Position numbers and translations under genes: made by a program. From contig CAYRBD010000031.1 in assembly GCA_964422465.1 (NCBI GenBank), positions 1 through 32,565 of the forward strand: a stretch of 32,565 nt of DNA, in the 5' to 3' direction. Positions 8,354-16,309 of the stretch are shown here, in pieces (within the stretch, counting starts at the first letter, position 1; each line of letters starts with the position of its first letter). The notes beneath the pieces were generated by a model that was not told the origin of the DNA, ran no database searches, and saw only the letters and a program-made list of their open reading frames with translations. The stretch comes from FW021-bin31 sp964422465. Its GTDB lineage: Bacteria; Bacteroidota; Bacteroidia; Chitinophagales; Chitinophagaceae.

Positions 8354-8535
8354 TGTTTAAATTTTTTGAGGAGTTATAAATAGTTTGGATAGCCGTCTTT
8401 TTGTTATTTCCCGGCCAATTGCTTCTGCAAATTAAAAGAAATTTGGCTATATTCTGATTTTCTAAACACCTTTGGCCTTGCAATTGTAATTATTGAGCAA
8501 GAGAATAATTCTTCTTTATTAAAAAATCAAATGCT

Positions 8536-9066
8536 ATGAGTACAATCAAATGGACCGTGGATCCTGCACATTCACAAATTCGTTTTATCGCCAGACACAT
8601 GGTTGTTTCCAGAGTTAGTGGAAGTTTTGACAAGTTTCATGCCGTTGTAGAAACAGAAGGGGAAGATATTGAAAGCGCTAAAATTTCTTTTACTGCCGAT
8701 ACAAACAGTGTGAATACCGGGGTAAAACAGCGAGATGACCATCTTCGTTCTGATGATTTTTTCAATGCTGAGAAGTTTCCTCAAATCTCTTTTAAATCCT
8801 CCTCTATTGAAAAAATAGATGAGGAGGAGTATAAACTTCATGGGGACCTGACCATTCGGGATGTAACCAGGCCGATTACTTTAGAGGTAGCGTATGGCGG
8901 AAAAATAAAAGACCCTTATGGTAATCAGCGTATGGGGTTTGAAGTAACAGGAAAACTCTCCCGGAAAGAATATGGATTAAAATACAATGCTCTTCTCGAA
9001 AGTGGGGGAGCCGTGGTAGGGGATAAGATAACACTGGATATCCCCATTGAATTTTATCATTCCTGA
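8536..9066 (+). CDS. YceI family protein
   Basis: A 176-residue lipocalin-like beta-barrel of the YceI family, which binds isoprenoid-like or other amphiphilic ligands in characterised members. Family hallmarks are WTVDPAHSQIRFIARHMVVSRVSGSF at the start, the DDHLRSDDFFNAEKFPQISFKS block and a closing DKITLDIPIEF. There is no signal peptide, so this copy should be cytoplasmic, unlike E. coli YceI. The start is ATG 8536. An overlapping ATG-CTA-TGA at 8531-8538 forms a two-codon reading frame just before it. The upstream 182-nt spacer holds no clear consensus promoter. Confidence 0.93.
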   Translation: MSTIKWTVDPAHSQIRFIARHMVVSRVSGSFDKFHAVVETEGEDIESAKISFTADTNSVNTGVKQRDDHLRSDDFFNAEKFPQISFKSSSIEKIDEEEYKLHGDLTIRDVTRPITLEVAYGGKIKDPYGNQRMGFEVTGKLSRKEYGLKYNALLESGGAVVGDKITLDIPIEFYHS

Positions 9067-9157
9067 AAATTTCATTGAAAGAGGCCTTTGTCTTCTTAAT
9101 GAAAACAAAACTTTTAGGTTTTGTCCCATGGGATAACTTTTCAGTTCATCTCTGTTT

Positions 9158-9196
9158 TTATAACTCTCTTGCCGCTGTGATGCAAGAGAGTTATAA
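9158..9196. repeat. Perfect 15-bp inverted repeat (stem-loop)
   Basis: The arm at 9158-9172 (ttataactctcttgc) is the exact reverse complement of 9182-9196, around a 9-nt loop. It sits in the 199-nt spacer between the YceI gene and the outer-membrane protein gene. Neither side carries a proper T tract, so it is not a textbook terminator. It could still end YceI transcription, act as an operator, or be a remnant of a small palindromic element. Confidence 0.8.
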
Positions 9197-9200
9197 CGTT

Positions 9201-9232
9201 TTGGATTCATTATTGAATTTTTTGTACCTTAG
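9201..9232 (+). promoter_or_regulatory. Promoter for the outer-membrane protein gene
   Basis: TTG at 9201-9203 is followed after 21 nt by TACCTTAG (9225-9232), a variant of the TAnnTTTG -7 box. It lies 33 nt before the ATG at 9266. The same TTAG variant with the same 21-nt spacing precedes the other beta-barrel gene at 16310. Confidence 0.5.
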
Positions 9233-9265
9233 AGGATTGTTGCCGCTAGTGAAAATAAAGATACC

Positions 9266-9937
9266 ATGAAGTCTCTTAAGATACTCGCTTTAGCATTCAG
9301 CCTGTTCTTCCCTTTTACTATGCAGGCACAAAATGATAACACATATCTATCTTTTGCAAGTGAATATTCATGGCTTTCATTTTCTTCCTTGAACAAGGAA
9401 TTATCACAATATGGTCTGGCTCCCGTAAAGCGCCCGGCTCTTTTTCAACTTTCATTTCGTTTCTATCCGGATAGTTTATCTCGTCGTTTTTTTGCAGGCT
9501 GGCAACTTGAAGCAACTCATTCCAAAAATAAAAATTCGGGGTATGTAACGAAAATGGGATTATATGTGGTCAATATCAACTTCTTTTATACGCTCTGGTA
9601 TTCGCATCGAAGCTTGTTTTACCCGGGATTGGGGTTGGGGTTAATGCATGATGACTTGCTACTGCAGGATAAATCAAAAACCCCTCCGTCTTTTGAAAAT
9701 GCTCTGACCAGTTTTGCCGGTTCTCAACACATGACCACGGATAATTTATCCTTAAACCTTTCGGTAAATTACTCCTGGGCTATTAATCGGGCAAGAGATC
9801 TTTTACTTAATATCTTCGCAGGCTACCGGCTGGGATTAAATCATCCACACTGGAAATTAGAAACAGGTGAAAGTCTCAGTGGCGCACCCCGCTCTTCAGC
9901 GGGAGGGTTCTTCGCCGGCGCTGGCTTTAGCCTGTAG
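9266..9937 (+). CDS. Predicted outer-membrane beta-barrel protein, unknown family
   Basis: A 223-residue exported protein. The signal peptide (MKSLKILALAFSLFFPFTMQAQ) ends in an AQ type cleavage site common in this phylum. The rest shows alternating hydrophobic and aromatic residues in short strands (PALFQLSFRFYP, LYVVNINFFYTLWY, LNLSVNYSWAI) and ends in GGFFAGAGFSL, whose terminal hydrophobic residue fits an outer-membrane barrel. Eight or so strands would be possible. I recognise no specific family. It has its own promoter-like element and is followed by the FTR1 gene, so a link to iron uptake is conceivable but unproven. Confidence 0.75.
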   Translation: MKSLKILALAFSLFFPFTMQAQNDNTYLSFASEYSWLSFSSLNKELSQYGLAPVKRPALFQLSFRFYPDSLSRRFFAGWQLEATHSKNKNSGYVTKMGLYVVNINFFYTLWYSHRSLFYPGLGLGLMHDDLLLQDKSKTPPSFENALTSFAGSQHMTTDNLSLNLSVNYSWAINRARDLLLNIFAGYRLGLNHPHWKLETGESLSGAPRSSAGGFFAGAGFSL

Positions 9938-10038
9938 GTCTGCAGCCCTGTCCCGTTCTGCTATGCGAATGAAAAAGAAAATCCGCTTTGGATTAATTAT
10001 TATTCCCATTACCGTAAATATATTTATTCTCCGGGGTC

Positions 10039-10046
10039 TATCTTTG
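10039..10046 (+). promoter_or_regulatory. -7 box upstream of the FTR1/cytochrome c gene
   Basis: TATCTTTG matches TAnnTTTG and ends 41 nt before the ATG at 10088. No TTG is present at the expected upstream distance. The 150-nt spacer from the preceding gene contains no other clear signal. Confidence 0.5.
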
Positions 10047-10087
10047 TCGCCCTGCTATCCTCCATTTGAAAAAACGGTTCGGATAAG

Positions 10088-11839
10088 ATGAATAAATTTA
10101 AAATAGTCTCTTTTTTACGGGAATACACTCTTAAAAGCCTGCTCTCTTTAATACTGCTTTGTATCGTAATACTGGTACCACGCCAGGGGCATTCTCAGGA
10201 TAAAAATCTACAGGGACAGGCCAGAGCGCTTATTAATCTGCTGGATTACATCTCCCAGGATTATACCAATGCTGTAAGCAACGGAAAAGTCATAAATAAG
10301 GCAGAGTTTCAGGAAATGACAAATTTTTCGGAAGAAACCATTGCACTATTTGATTCTGTAGCTTCCAAAATTGAGATAAATAACCAACAGCAGCTTTCCA
10401 ACCAATTAAAAAACCTTCATCTGTCCGTTCTGAAAAAAGCCTCCAAAGAACGTATTGCCAAAAATGCACAGCAAATTAAGAAACAAATTATCCTGCTCCA
10501 CCTCATTGATATTTCCCCGGTACAGTATCCCGATATTGATAAAGGCAAAAAACTATACGCCGCAAGTTGTCAGTCCTGCCACGGGAAAAAGGGCGAGGGT
10601 AATGGTCCTGCAGCCGTCTCCTTTTCTCCCCCACCGGCTAATTTTCTGTCTGACTCCATGATGAAATACATCTCTCCATTGCAAATTTATAACACCACCA
10701 GGCTGGGCGTTCAGGGAACGGGGATGCGGGCTTTTGACGAACTTTCGGATGACCAGCTATGGCAAATTGCTTTTTACATTAAATCATTACCTTTTGAAAA
10801 GGAATTTCCCGACTCCAAAGATTCTCTTGAGAAGATTTACAGGAAAATCAAAGCTGCAAATCCTTTACCGGATATTGCCCATCTTTCCGACAAAGAATTG
10901 GAAAATAGATTCCCGGAAGGACAAAGGAAAATGAGTATCGCGGCGCTGCGGCTTCACCGCCCGGCCAACACTAAAAGCACGCCGCTTCACCTGGCTTCTT
11001 CTCTATTGAATGAATCCCTACAATTATACAGGGAACAAAACCATTCCCTGGCCGGACAAAAAGCATTGTTTGCCTATCTCAATGGGGTAGAGCCGGTAGA
11101 ACAACAGTTGCGGGCCATAGATGCCCACATCGTTCATGAGTTGGAAACCAACATGAACAAGGTACGTTCTTCTATTAAAAAGAAGCAATCCTTCAGGGAG
11201 GTTGAACAAAATATTGCTACCGCTAAAGCTTCTATTGTAAAGGCTTCTCAATTGCTGGGAGAACAAACCTATACCTTCTGGTTTTCTTTCCTGATTGCAG
11301 CCTCTATATTACTTCGAGAAGGTTTGGAGGCGGTACTTATTATAATTACCATTTTAAGTTTACTTAAATCCTTAAAAGCCAGAAAGGCCATCAATTGGGT
11401 ACATGCNNNNNNNNNNNNNNNNNNNNNNNNNNNNNNNNNNNNNNNNNNNNNNNNNNNNNNNNNNNNNNNNNNNNNNNNNNNNNNNNNNNNNNNNNNNNNN
11501 NNNNNNTGGATGGGGGCTGTTTCTGCTATTCTGGTGGTCCTCTTCATTGCTTTTCTGCTGCTCCGTTTTTCCGTTCATCTTCCTATCCGCCGGTTGTTTC
11601 AATACTCAGCCTTTATTATTATGATTTTGGCGGTTGTACTGGCAGGCCAGGGGGTCCATGCCTTTCAGGAAGCGGGATATGTATCGGTTACCAGTATCCC
11701 TTTAAATTTTCACGCCGGCGTACTGGGTATTTTCCCAACAGCCGAAACCTACACTGCACAAATTCTGGTAGTCCTGGTAATTTTATACATGTGGCGAAGG
11801 CGGTCCGGAAGGCAACCGGCGGCAATAAAGGCGGCCTGA
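10088..11839 (+). CDS. Cytochrome c / FTR1 family iron permease fusion, interrupted by an assembly gap
   Basis: An exported cytochrome c domain joined to an FTR1-type iron permease. After a signal or anchor segment (residues 18-36) comes a helical region, then a cytochrome c with CQSCH (C161, C164, H165) and a candidate methionine ligand in GTGMRAF. The permease part starts near residue 395 and shows the first iron-transport motif REGLE (R410-E414). After the gap, LPIRRLFQYSAF and GQGVHAFQEAGYV are typical FTR1 C-terminal blocks. The second REGxE motif must lie in the gap at 11407-11506. FTR1 proteins normally have over 100 residues there, so the gap is larger than 100 nt and the 583-residue length is not real. 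The probable role is ferrous iron oxidation coupled to uptake. Confidence 0.9.
   Translation: MNKFKIVSFLREYTLKSLLSLILLCIVILVPRQGHSQDKNLQGQARALINLLDYISQDYTNAVSNGKVINKAEFQEMTNFSEETIALFDSVASKIEINNQQQLSNQLKNLHLSVLKKASKERIAKNAQQIKKQIILLHLIDISPVQYPDIDKGKKLYAASCQSCHGKKGEGNGPAAVSFSPPPANFLSDSMMKYISPLQIYNTTRLGVQGTGMRAFDELSDDQLWQIAFYIKSLPFEKEFPDSKDSLEKIYRKIKAANPLPDIAHLSDKELENRFPEGQRKMSIAALRLHRPANTKSTPLHLASSLLNESLQLYREQNHSLAGQKALFAYLNGVEPVEQQLRAIDAHIVHELETNMNKVRSSIKKKQSFREVEQNIATAKASIVKASQLLGEQTYTFWFSFLIAASILLREGLEAVLIIITILSLLKSLKARKAINWVHXXXXXXXXXXXXXXXXXXXXXXXXXXXXXXXXXXWMGAVSAILVVLFIAFLLLRFSVHLPIRRLFQYSAFIIMILAVVLAGQGVHAFQEAGYVSVTSIPLNFHAGVLGIFPTAETYTAQILVVLVILYMWRRRSGRQPAAIKAA
11407..11506. other. 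Assembly gap (100 N) inside the FTR1 gene
   Basis: Exactly 100 N, as at the other three gaps, so this is a placeholder. The missing DNA holds the central FTR1 helices, including the second REGxE motif. Confidence 0.97.
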
Positions 11840-11850
11840 AAGGAATTCCG

Positions 11851-11858
11851 TACTTTTG
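11851..11858 (+). promoter_or_regulatory. -7 box directly before arfB
   Basis: TACTTTTG matches TAnnTTTG and ends only 7 nt before the arfB ATG at 11866. If used, transcription would begin at or within a few nucleotides of the start codon, giving a leaderless or nearly leaderless message. Confidence 0.45.
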
Positions 11859-11865
11859 TAAGGTT

Positions 11866-12282
11866 ATGAACAAAGTACCTGTTGACCTTACCCGCGAATT
11901 ACAATTTCGCACAGCCCGCAGTAGTGGGAAAGGGGGACAAAATGTCAACAAAGTAGAAACAAAAGTAGAGGCCCTCTTTAATATAGCGCAATCCGAAATA
12001 CTAACAGCAGAGCAAAAGAAACTCCTTTTCCAAAAATTATCAAATAGGATCAACAATTCCGGTCTTTTGGCTGTTTCTTCACAGGCAACCCGCAGCCAAC
12101 TGGAAAATAAAGAAAAAGTTATCTCAAAAATAAATGAGCTTGTCCGGGAGGCGCTTAAGCCTTCCAAAAAGCGAAAACCCACCCGTCCCTCAGCAGCAGC
12201 AAAAGAAGAACGACTGAAAAAAAAGAAAAAAACAGGTGAGAAAAAAAAGGAAAGACAAAACAATCCTTTGAGAGAGCTATAA
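11866..12282 (+). CDS. arfB: Alternative ribosome-rescue factor ArfB (peptidyl-tRNA hydrolase)
   Basis: A 138-residue protein of the class-I release-factor superfamily with the catalytic GGQ (G23, G24, Q25) in SSGKGGQNVNKVETKV. It lacks the codon-recognition domains of RF1/RF2, and its C-terminus is a long lysine-rich tail (KKRKPTRPS to KKKKTGEKKKE) that in ArfB enters the empty mRNA channel of stalled ribosomes. It hydrolyses peptidyl-tRNA on non-stop ribosomes. ATG 11866 is chosen because the homology starts there; the open frame runs further upstream only through the FTR1 gene and the gap. Its stop codon overlaps the -7 box of the thiolase gene. Confidence 0.94.
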   Translation: MNKVPVDLTRELQFRTARSSGKGGQNVNKVETKVEALFNIAQSEILTAEQKKLLFQKLSNRINNSGLLAVSSQATRSQLENKEKVISKINELVREALKPSKKRKPTRPSAAAKEERLKKKKKTGEKKKERQNNPLREL

Positions 12283-12287
12283 ATTTG
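12280..12287 (+). promoter_or_regulatory. -7 box overlapping the arfB stop, before the thiolase gene
   Basis: TAAATTTG matches TAnnTTTG. Its first three bases are the arfB stop codon, and it ends 10 nt before the thiolase ATG at 12298. A transcript from here would have a leader of only a few nucleotides. Confidence 0.4.
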
Positions 12288-12297
12288 TACCCCCTAA

Positions 12298-13482
12298 ATG
12301 CCGATAATTATGCAAGATGTATTTATTGTTTCTATTAGCAGAACTCCTATTGGCAGTCTGGGAGGTTGTCTGGCTTCCGTACCTGCAACCCGCCTGGGCA
12401 GCCTGGCTATAAAAGCAGCCCTGGAAAGAGCCGGGATAAGCCCGGAGCAAATTGAAGAAGTTTATATGGGAAATGTGCTGACGGCCAATGAAGGCCAGGC
12501 ACCGGCAAAACAGGCGGCTATTTATGCAGATATCCCTACCAGCGTGCCCTGCACAACCATCAATAAAGTTTGTGCAAGTGGCATGAAAGCGATCATGCTG
12601 GCAGCACAAAATATTATGCTGGAGGATAAAGACCTCCTTGTTGCCGGAGGAATGGAAAGCATGAGCCAGGTACCTTACTATTTATCAAAGGCTCGACAAG
12701 GTTACCGGCTGGGGCATGGGGAATTAACAGACGGTCTTATTCGGGATGGCCTTTGGGATCCTTATAAAGATTTTCACATGGGCAATGCCGCAGAGTTATG
12801 TGCCACAAAATACAAACTTAGCCGCGCAGAACAGGACGCCTTTGCCGCCGAAAGTTATAAACGGGTGGCCGTTGCGTATGAGAAAGGTTTTTACCAGAAA
12901 GAAATAACGCCGGTTATCATAGATGGTAAAAAGACTATTGAAGTAACCGAGGATGAAGAATTTCGCAAAGTAAACTTTGAAAAAATCCCTAAACTAAGAA
13001 CAGCATTCCAAAAAGAAGGGACTATTACAGCTGCTAACGCTTCTAAGATCAATGATGGCGCTGCTGCTGTCGTACTGGCAAGTGAAAAGAAAGTGAAAGA
13101 ACTGGGACTAAAACCCCTGGCCAGAATCGTTTCTTTTGCAGATGCGGCCCAGAACCCGGAATGGTTTACAACCAGCCCCACTTTAGCCATGCAGGCCGCC
13201 TTAAAAAAAGCCGGACTGACTGTTGCAGATATGGATTATGCCGAAATCAATGAAGCTTTTTCCTGTGTCACAATGGCCAATGAAAAACTGCTTGGTCTGT
13301 CTCCGGAATATGTAAATGCCTGGGGAGGCGCTGTTGCCCTGGGGCATCCTCTGGGTTGCAGCGGCGCCCGAATAGTCGTTACCCTCACCAATATTTTACA
13401 GGAAAAGAAAGCAGAACACGGCATTGCCGGCATTTGTAACGGGGGCGGAGGCGCCAGCGCCATGATCATTCAACAGGTTTAA
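12298..13482 (+). CDS. Acetyl-CoA C-acetyltransferase (thiolase)
   Basis: A 394-residue thiolase that condenses two acetyl-CoA, or cleaves acetoacetyl-CoA or 3-ketoacyl-CoA. The nucleophilic cysteine is C92 in TTINKVCASGMKAIM. The other catalytic residues are H350 in GHPLGCSG and C380 in CNGGGGAS. The NEAFS motif is also present. The third motif reads CNGGGG rather than the more common CIGGG. The start could be ATG 12298 or ATG 12310. No beta-oxidation partner genes adjoin it, so whether it works in biosynthesis or degradation is not decided by context. Its stop overlaps that of the convergent response-regulator gene. Confidence 0.95.
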   Translation: MPIIMQDVFIVSISRTPIGSLGGCLASVPATRLGSLAIKAALERAGISPEQIEEVYMGNVLTANEGQAPAKQAAIYADIPTSVPCTTINKVCASGMKAIMLAAQNIMLEDKDLLVAGGMESMSQVPYYLSKARQGYRLGHGELTDGLIRDGLWDPYKDFHMGNAAELCATKYKLSRAEQDAFAAESYKRVAVAYEKGFYQKEITPVIIDGKKTIEVTEDEEFRKVNFEKIPKLRTAFQKEGTITAANASKINDGAAAVVLASEKKVKELGLKPLARIVSFADAAQNPEWFTTSPTLAMQAALKKAGLTVADMDYAEINEAFSCVTMANEKLLGLSPEYVNAWGGAVALGHPLGCSGARIVVTLTNILQEKKAEHGIAGICNGGGGASAMIIQQV

Positions 13483-14135
13483 AAAGGCAGTCCGGATAGC
13501 CTTTTTAACAGACGTTCCTTTCTCCGGATTGAAACTTCAATTTCAGAGCGGTCGGTCATTAAAAGTGTTCCCCCTTTCCCTCTTTGGTAACTTTTAACAT
13601 AAGAAAGATTTACCATGTGGGAATTGTGTACCCTGAAAAAATTATAATCCGATAACAGGGTTTCAAATTCTTTCAAGGTTTTAGCAATCGTAATTTTACG
13701 GCTATCCTTCATAAAAATAGTGGTGTAATTAATGTTCGCCTGGAAACGAATGATCTCATTTACTGCGATAATAATCAACCCATTGGGGGTGGGAATGGCT
13801 ATCTTTTTGGACTGCCCCTGCACCGCCATTAAATTCTGAAGTAAAACCTCCAACTTTACGGCCGCTTCTTCTTTGAAAATTTTCTTTTCCACTCTTACTA
13901 TGGTATGTATCAACTCTTCCGGATCTACCGGTTTCAGCAGATAATCCACGGCGCTGAATTTAAACGCCTGCAAAGCATATTTCTCAAAAGCAGTGGTAAA
14001 TATCAATGCAAAATCCATTGCCGGCAACTGTTTTAACAGATCAAAACCCGTCTGACTTTGGATCCTGATATCCAAGAAAACCAAATTCGGTTTTAAGGTA
14101 GTAATGGCCTGCAGTCCATCAGCAACCGTTAAAAA
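13479..14135 (-). CDS. LytTR-family response regulator, 5' end missing in an assembly gap
   Basis: The C-terminal 218 or so residues of a LytR/AlgR-type response regulator. The receiver lacks its first part, but the phospho-acceptor aspartate is present in NLVFLDIRI. The conserved Thr and Lys follow in FTTAFEKYALQAFKFSAVDYLLKPV. A LytTR DNA-binding domain follows (KKIAIPTPNGLIIIAVNEIIRFQANINYT context, then FRVHNSHMVNLSYVKSYQRGKGG). It should be phosphorylated by the kinase upstream and regulate genes through direct DNA binding. The frame is open through the gap into the kinase, but that is an artefact of the placeholder. The kinase's stop and this gene's start are lost. Confidence 0.9.
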   Translation of the reverse strand, partial: FLTVADGLQAITTLKPNLVFLDIRIQSQTGFDLLKQLPAMDFALIFTTAFEKYALQAFKFSAVDYLLKPVDPEELIHTIVRVEKKIFKEEAAVKLEVLLQNLMAVQGQSKKIAIPTPNGLIIIAVNEIIRFQANINYTTIFMKDSRKITIAKTLKEFETLLSDYNFFRVHNSHMVNLSYVKSYQRGKGGTLLMTDRSEIEVSIRRKERLLKRLSGLPF

Positions 14136-14235
14136 NNNNNNNNNNNNNNNNNNNNNNNNNNNNNNNNNNNNNNNNNNNNNNNNNNNNNNNNNNNNNNNNN
14201 NNNNNNNNNNNNNNNNNNNNNNNNNNNNNNNNNNN
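14136..14235. other. Assembly gap (100 N) between kinase and response regulator
   Basis: A placeholder of exactly 100 N. The missing DNA should hold the kinase ATP-binding domain, its stop, any spacer, and the first part of the receiver domain, so its true length must be several hundred nucleotides. Confidence 0.97.
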
Positions 14236-16025
14236 AGCGGAGGCACTAAAATATTTTCAGGTTCAATATCTTTATCAATCTCTATGCGGTAGGTGAATTT
14301 CTGATTAAGCCTCATTGCTTCCAGCTCCATGTATAATTCCAGCGGCTTTAATTCATCTGCCAGGGGGATTTCTTTTTGTTCCGAATTTTCCAGTATCATC
14401 CGCATCAGGCTGGCAAACCGGGCAAGGTAATAGTCGGCGGCCCGGGTCTCATGCTTATTAATAAATTCACTGATGGAGTTGAGCGCATTGAAAACAAAAT
14501 GTGGATTCATTTGGGCACGCAACGCTTTCATTTCCAAATCAGCTACAGCTGCTTTTAATTCTATTTCCCTCTTGTGTTCTTCCGCATCTCGTTTTCTTTT
14601 ATAAAAAACAAAACTGATCAAACCCGCTATCAGAAGAACTCCAGCCCCACTTAAGGCACCATTCCTGATTAGCTTTTGGCGTTTTATTACTGCCTGAGCG
14701 AGGGTTTTTTCTTTCTCCTGCTGCATTCGGGCAACTTCCGTCTTTTTATCGAAAGCATATTGCATAGAAAGCCGCATTATTTCTGCCCGCTTATCATCGT
14801 TAAATATGCTGTCCCGAAATAAAATATACTTTTTATAGGCCTGCAAGGCTTTATTAAATTCTTTTTGCCGGGTATATACTGTACTCATATTTGCCCATCC
14901 ATCTTTTTGAATTTCCAAATTACCCGATATTTGCCCCATCCGTAAGCCTTTCCGTTGAAGTTCCCCGGCTTTCTGTAATCTCATGGATGCTGAAATTCCA
15001 ATATGTTCCAATAACTGTTGATCTGCCTTCAGGTATATCAGAACGAGGTAATTGATGGTTTGGCCTGCTCCATAATTATTCCCTACCTGCTGATACCAAA
15101 GCAGCCCCTTTTGCAAATGGAGATAGGCATTTTGAAAGTCATCTCCATTAAAATAGGCTGTACCCATGTTCATATAATCTGAAGCTATCCCGGTTCTGTT
15201 CTCCAATTTTTCATTAATACGAAGCGCCCTTTGGTAAAATCCGATTGCCTTTTTGATCTCCCCTGAATCAACATACACATTCCCGATATTCGCCAGTGAG
15301 TTTTGTTCATTATAAACATCCCCCGTTTTTTCAAATATTTTTAAAGCCCCTTGTTGATATGAAAGGGCTTTTTTCAATTCTGATGCATGATGGAAAACCA
15401 GGCCTATATTGGTGTAGGCAACTCCCATATTTAGGGAATCCTTCTTTTCTTCATAAAAATGCAACGCCTTAAAATAACAATCCAGTGCCTTTGCATAGTC
15501 TGATAAATAGAGATAAACTACGCCGATGCTGTTAAGTATGGTAGCCATACCATACCGATTACCTTCGGCCTTGCAAATATCATAAGCCCGTTGCTGACAA
15601 TCCATTGCTTCAGAATAGCTGGAAAGATTAGAATAGCTAATGCCCATATTGTGCAATACTGCAGCTTGTCCTTTTTTGTTGCCGGATTTTTGGTGAATGG
15701 AAAGGCATTTTTTTAACCAAACCAAGGCCACGCTGTCATTTCCCATGGCAGCATAACAAAGTCCCTTATAATTGTAAGCAGAGGCAAGCCGGCCGGTATC
15801 CTCAAGTTGTAAAGCCAACAAAATAGCCGTATCAGCAAGCCCGACTCCTCTATCGGGGTTTGTGCTGCTGTAATAAAAAACCAAATCATTCATCATTCCC
15901 AACCGTACCGTATCTGAGGAAGGATAGTTTTGCAATGCCTTTTGCAACGAGTCTATCTGAACGGACTGTGCCGCTGCGTTGAAAAATAAGAAGATAAGGC
16001 AAAGGATCAGTAAAAGTCTGGCCAT
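14236..16025 (-). CDS. TPR-containing LytS-like sensor histidine kinase, 3' end missing in an assembly gap
   Basis: The first 596 or so residues of a membrane sensor kinase. A signal peptide (to NAAAQ20) leads to a periplasmic region with about seven tetratricopeptide repeats (roughly residues 80-400), a transmembrane helix at about 456-475 and a short coiled coil. The His_kinase (LytS/YehU-type) domain follows, with the phospho-accepting H509 in MNPHFVFNALNS. The sequence stops at NILVPP, just before the expected QPxVENA and ATP-binding region. Exported TPR kinases of this kind are common in Bacteroidota and pair with LytTR regulators, as here. The signal is unknown. Confidence 0.92.
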
Positions 16026-16236
16026 TGAATTGCATTATAAATTACACCTAAAGCCACCGGACCAATTCCAGCAACAAGTTAAGCTTTTCTTACAATCCTT
16101 ATCAAAAATATTAGCTATCGTCAGGCTTTTTAAAGTCAAAGGCATGCTCCCGCCCGTAATTGCTTTCATGCTGATTACAATTATTCGCCTTTTTGGTACA
16201 AAAAATAAAATACCTCAAGCAAAAAATAAATACCAC

Positions 16237-16268
16237 TTGGAACCGACCGGTGGCTGCGCTTATCTTAG
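16237..16268 (+). promoter_or_regulatory. Promoter for the beta-barrel gene
   Basis: TTG at 16237-16239 is separated by 21 nt from TATCTTAG at 16261-16268, a variant of TAnnTTTG. It lies 41 nt before the ATG at 16310. The rest of the 284-nt spacer from the divergent kinase gene shows no other clear signal. Confidence 0.55.
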
Positions 16269-16309
16269 CACATAGATTAACATCTTTTAACCTTTTAAAA
16301 ACAATCATC

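Noticed and set aside
9075..9269. 64-codon frame between yceI and the outer-membrane protein gene
   Set aside because: It runs through the perfect inverted repeat and the promoter-like element, overlaps the next start and has no recognisable features.
11395..12282. A 295-codon frame with arfB as its C-terminal half
   Set aside because: The upstream part is the FTR1 gene in another frame plus the gap. ArfB homology begins at ATG 11866.
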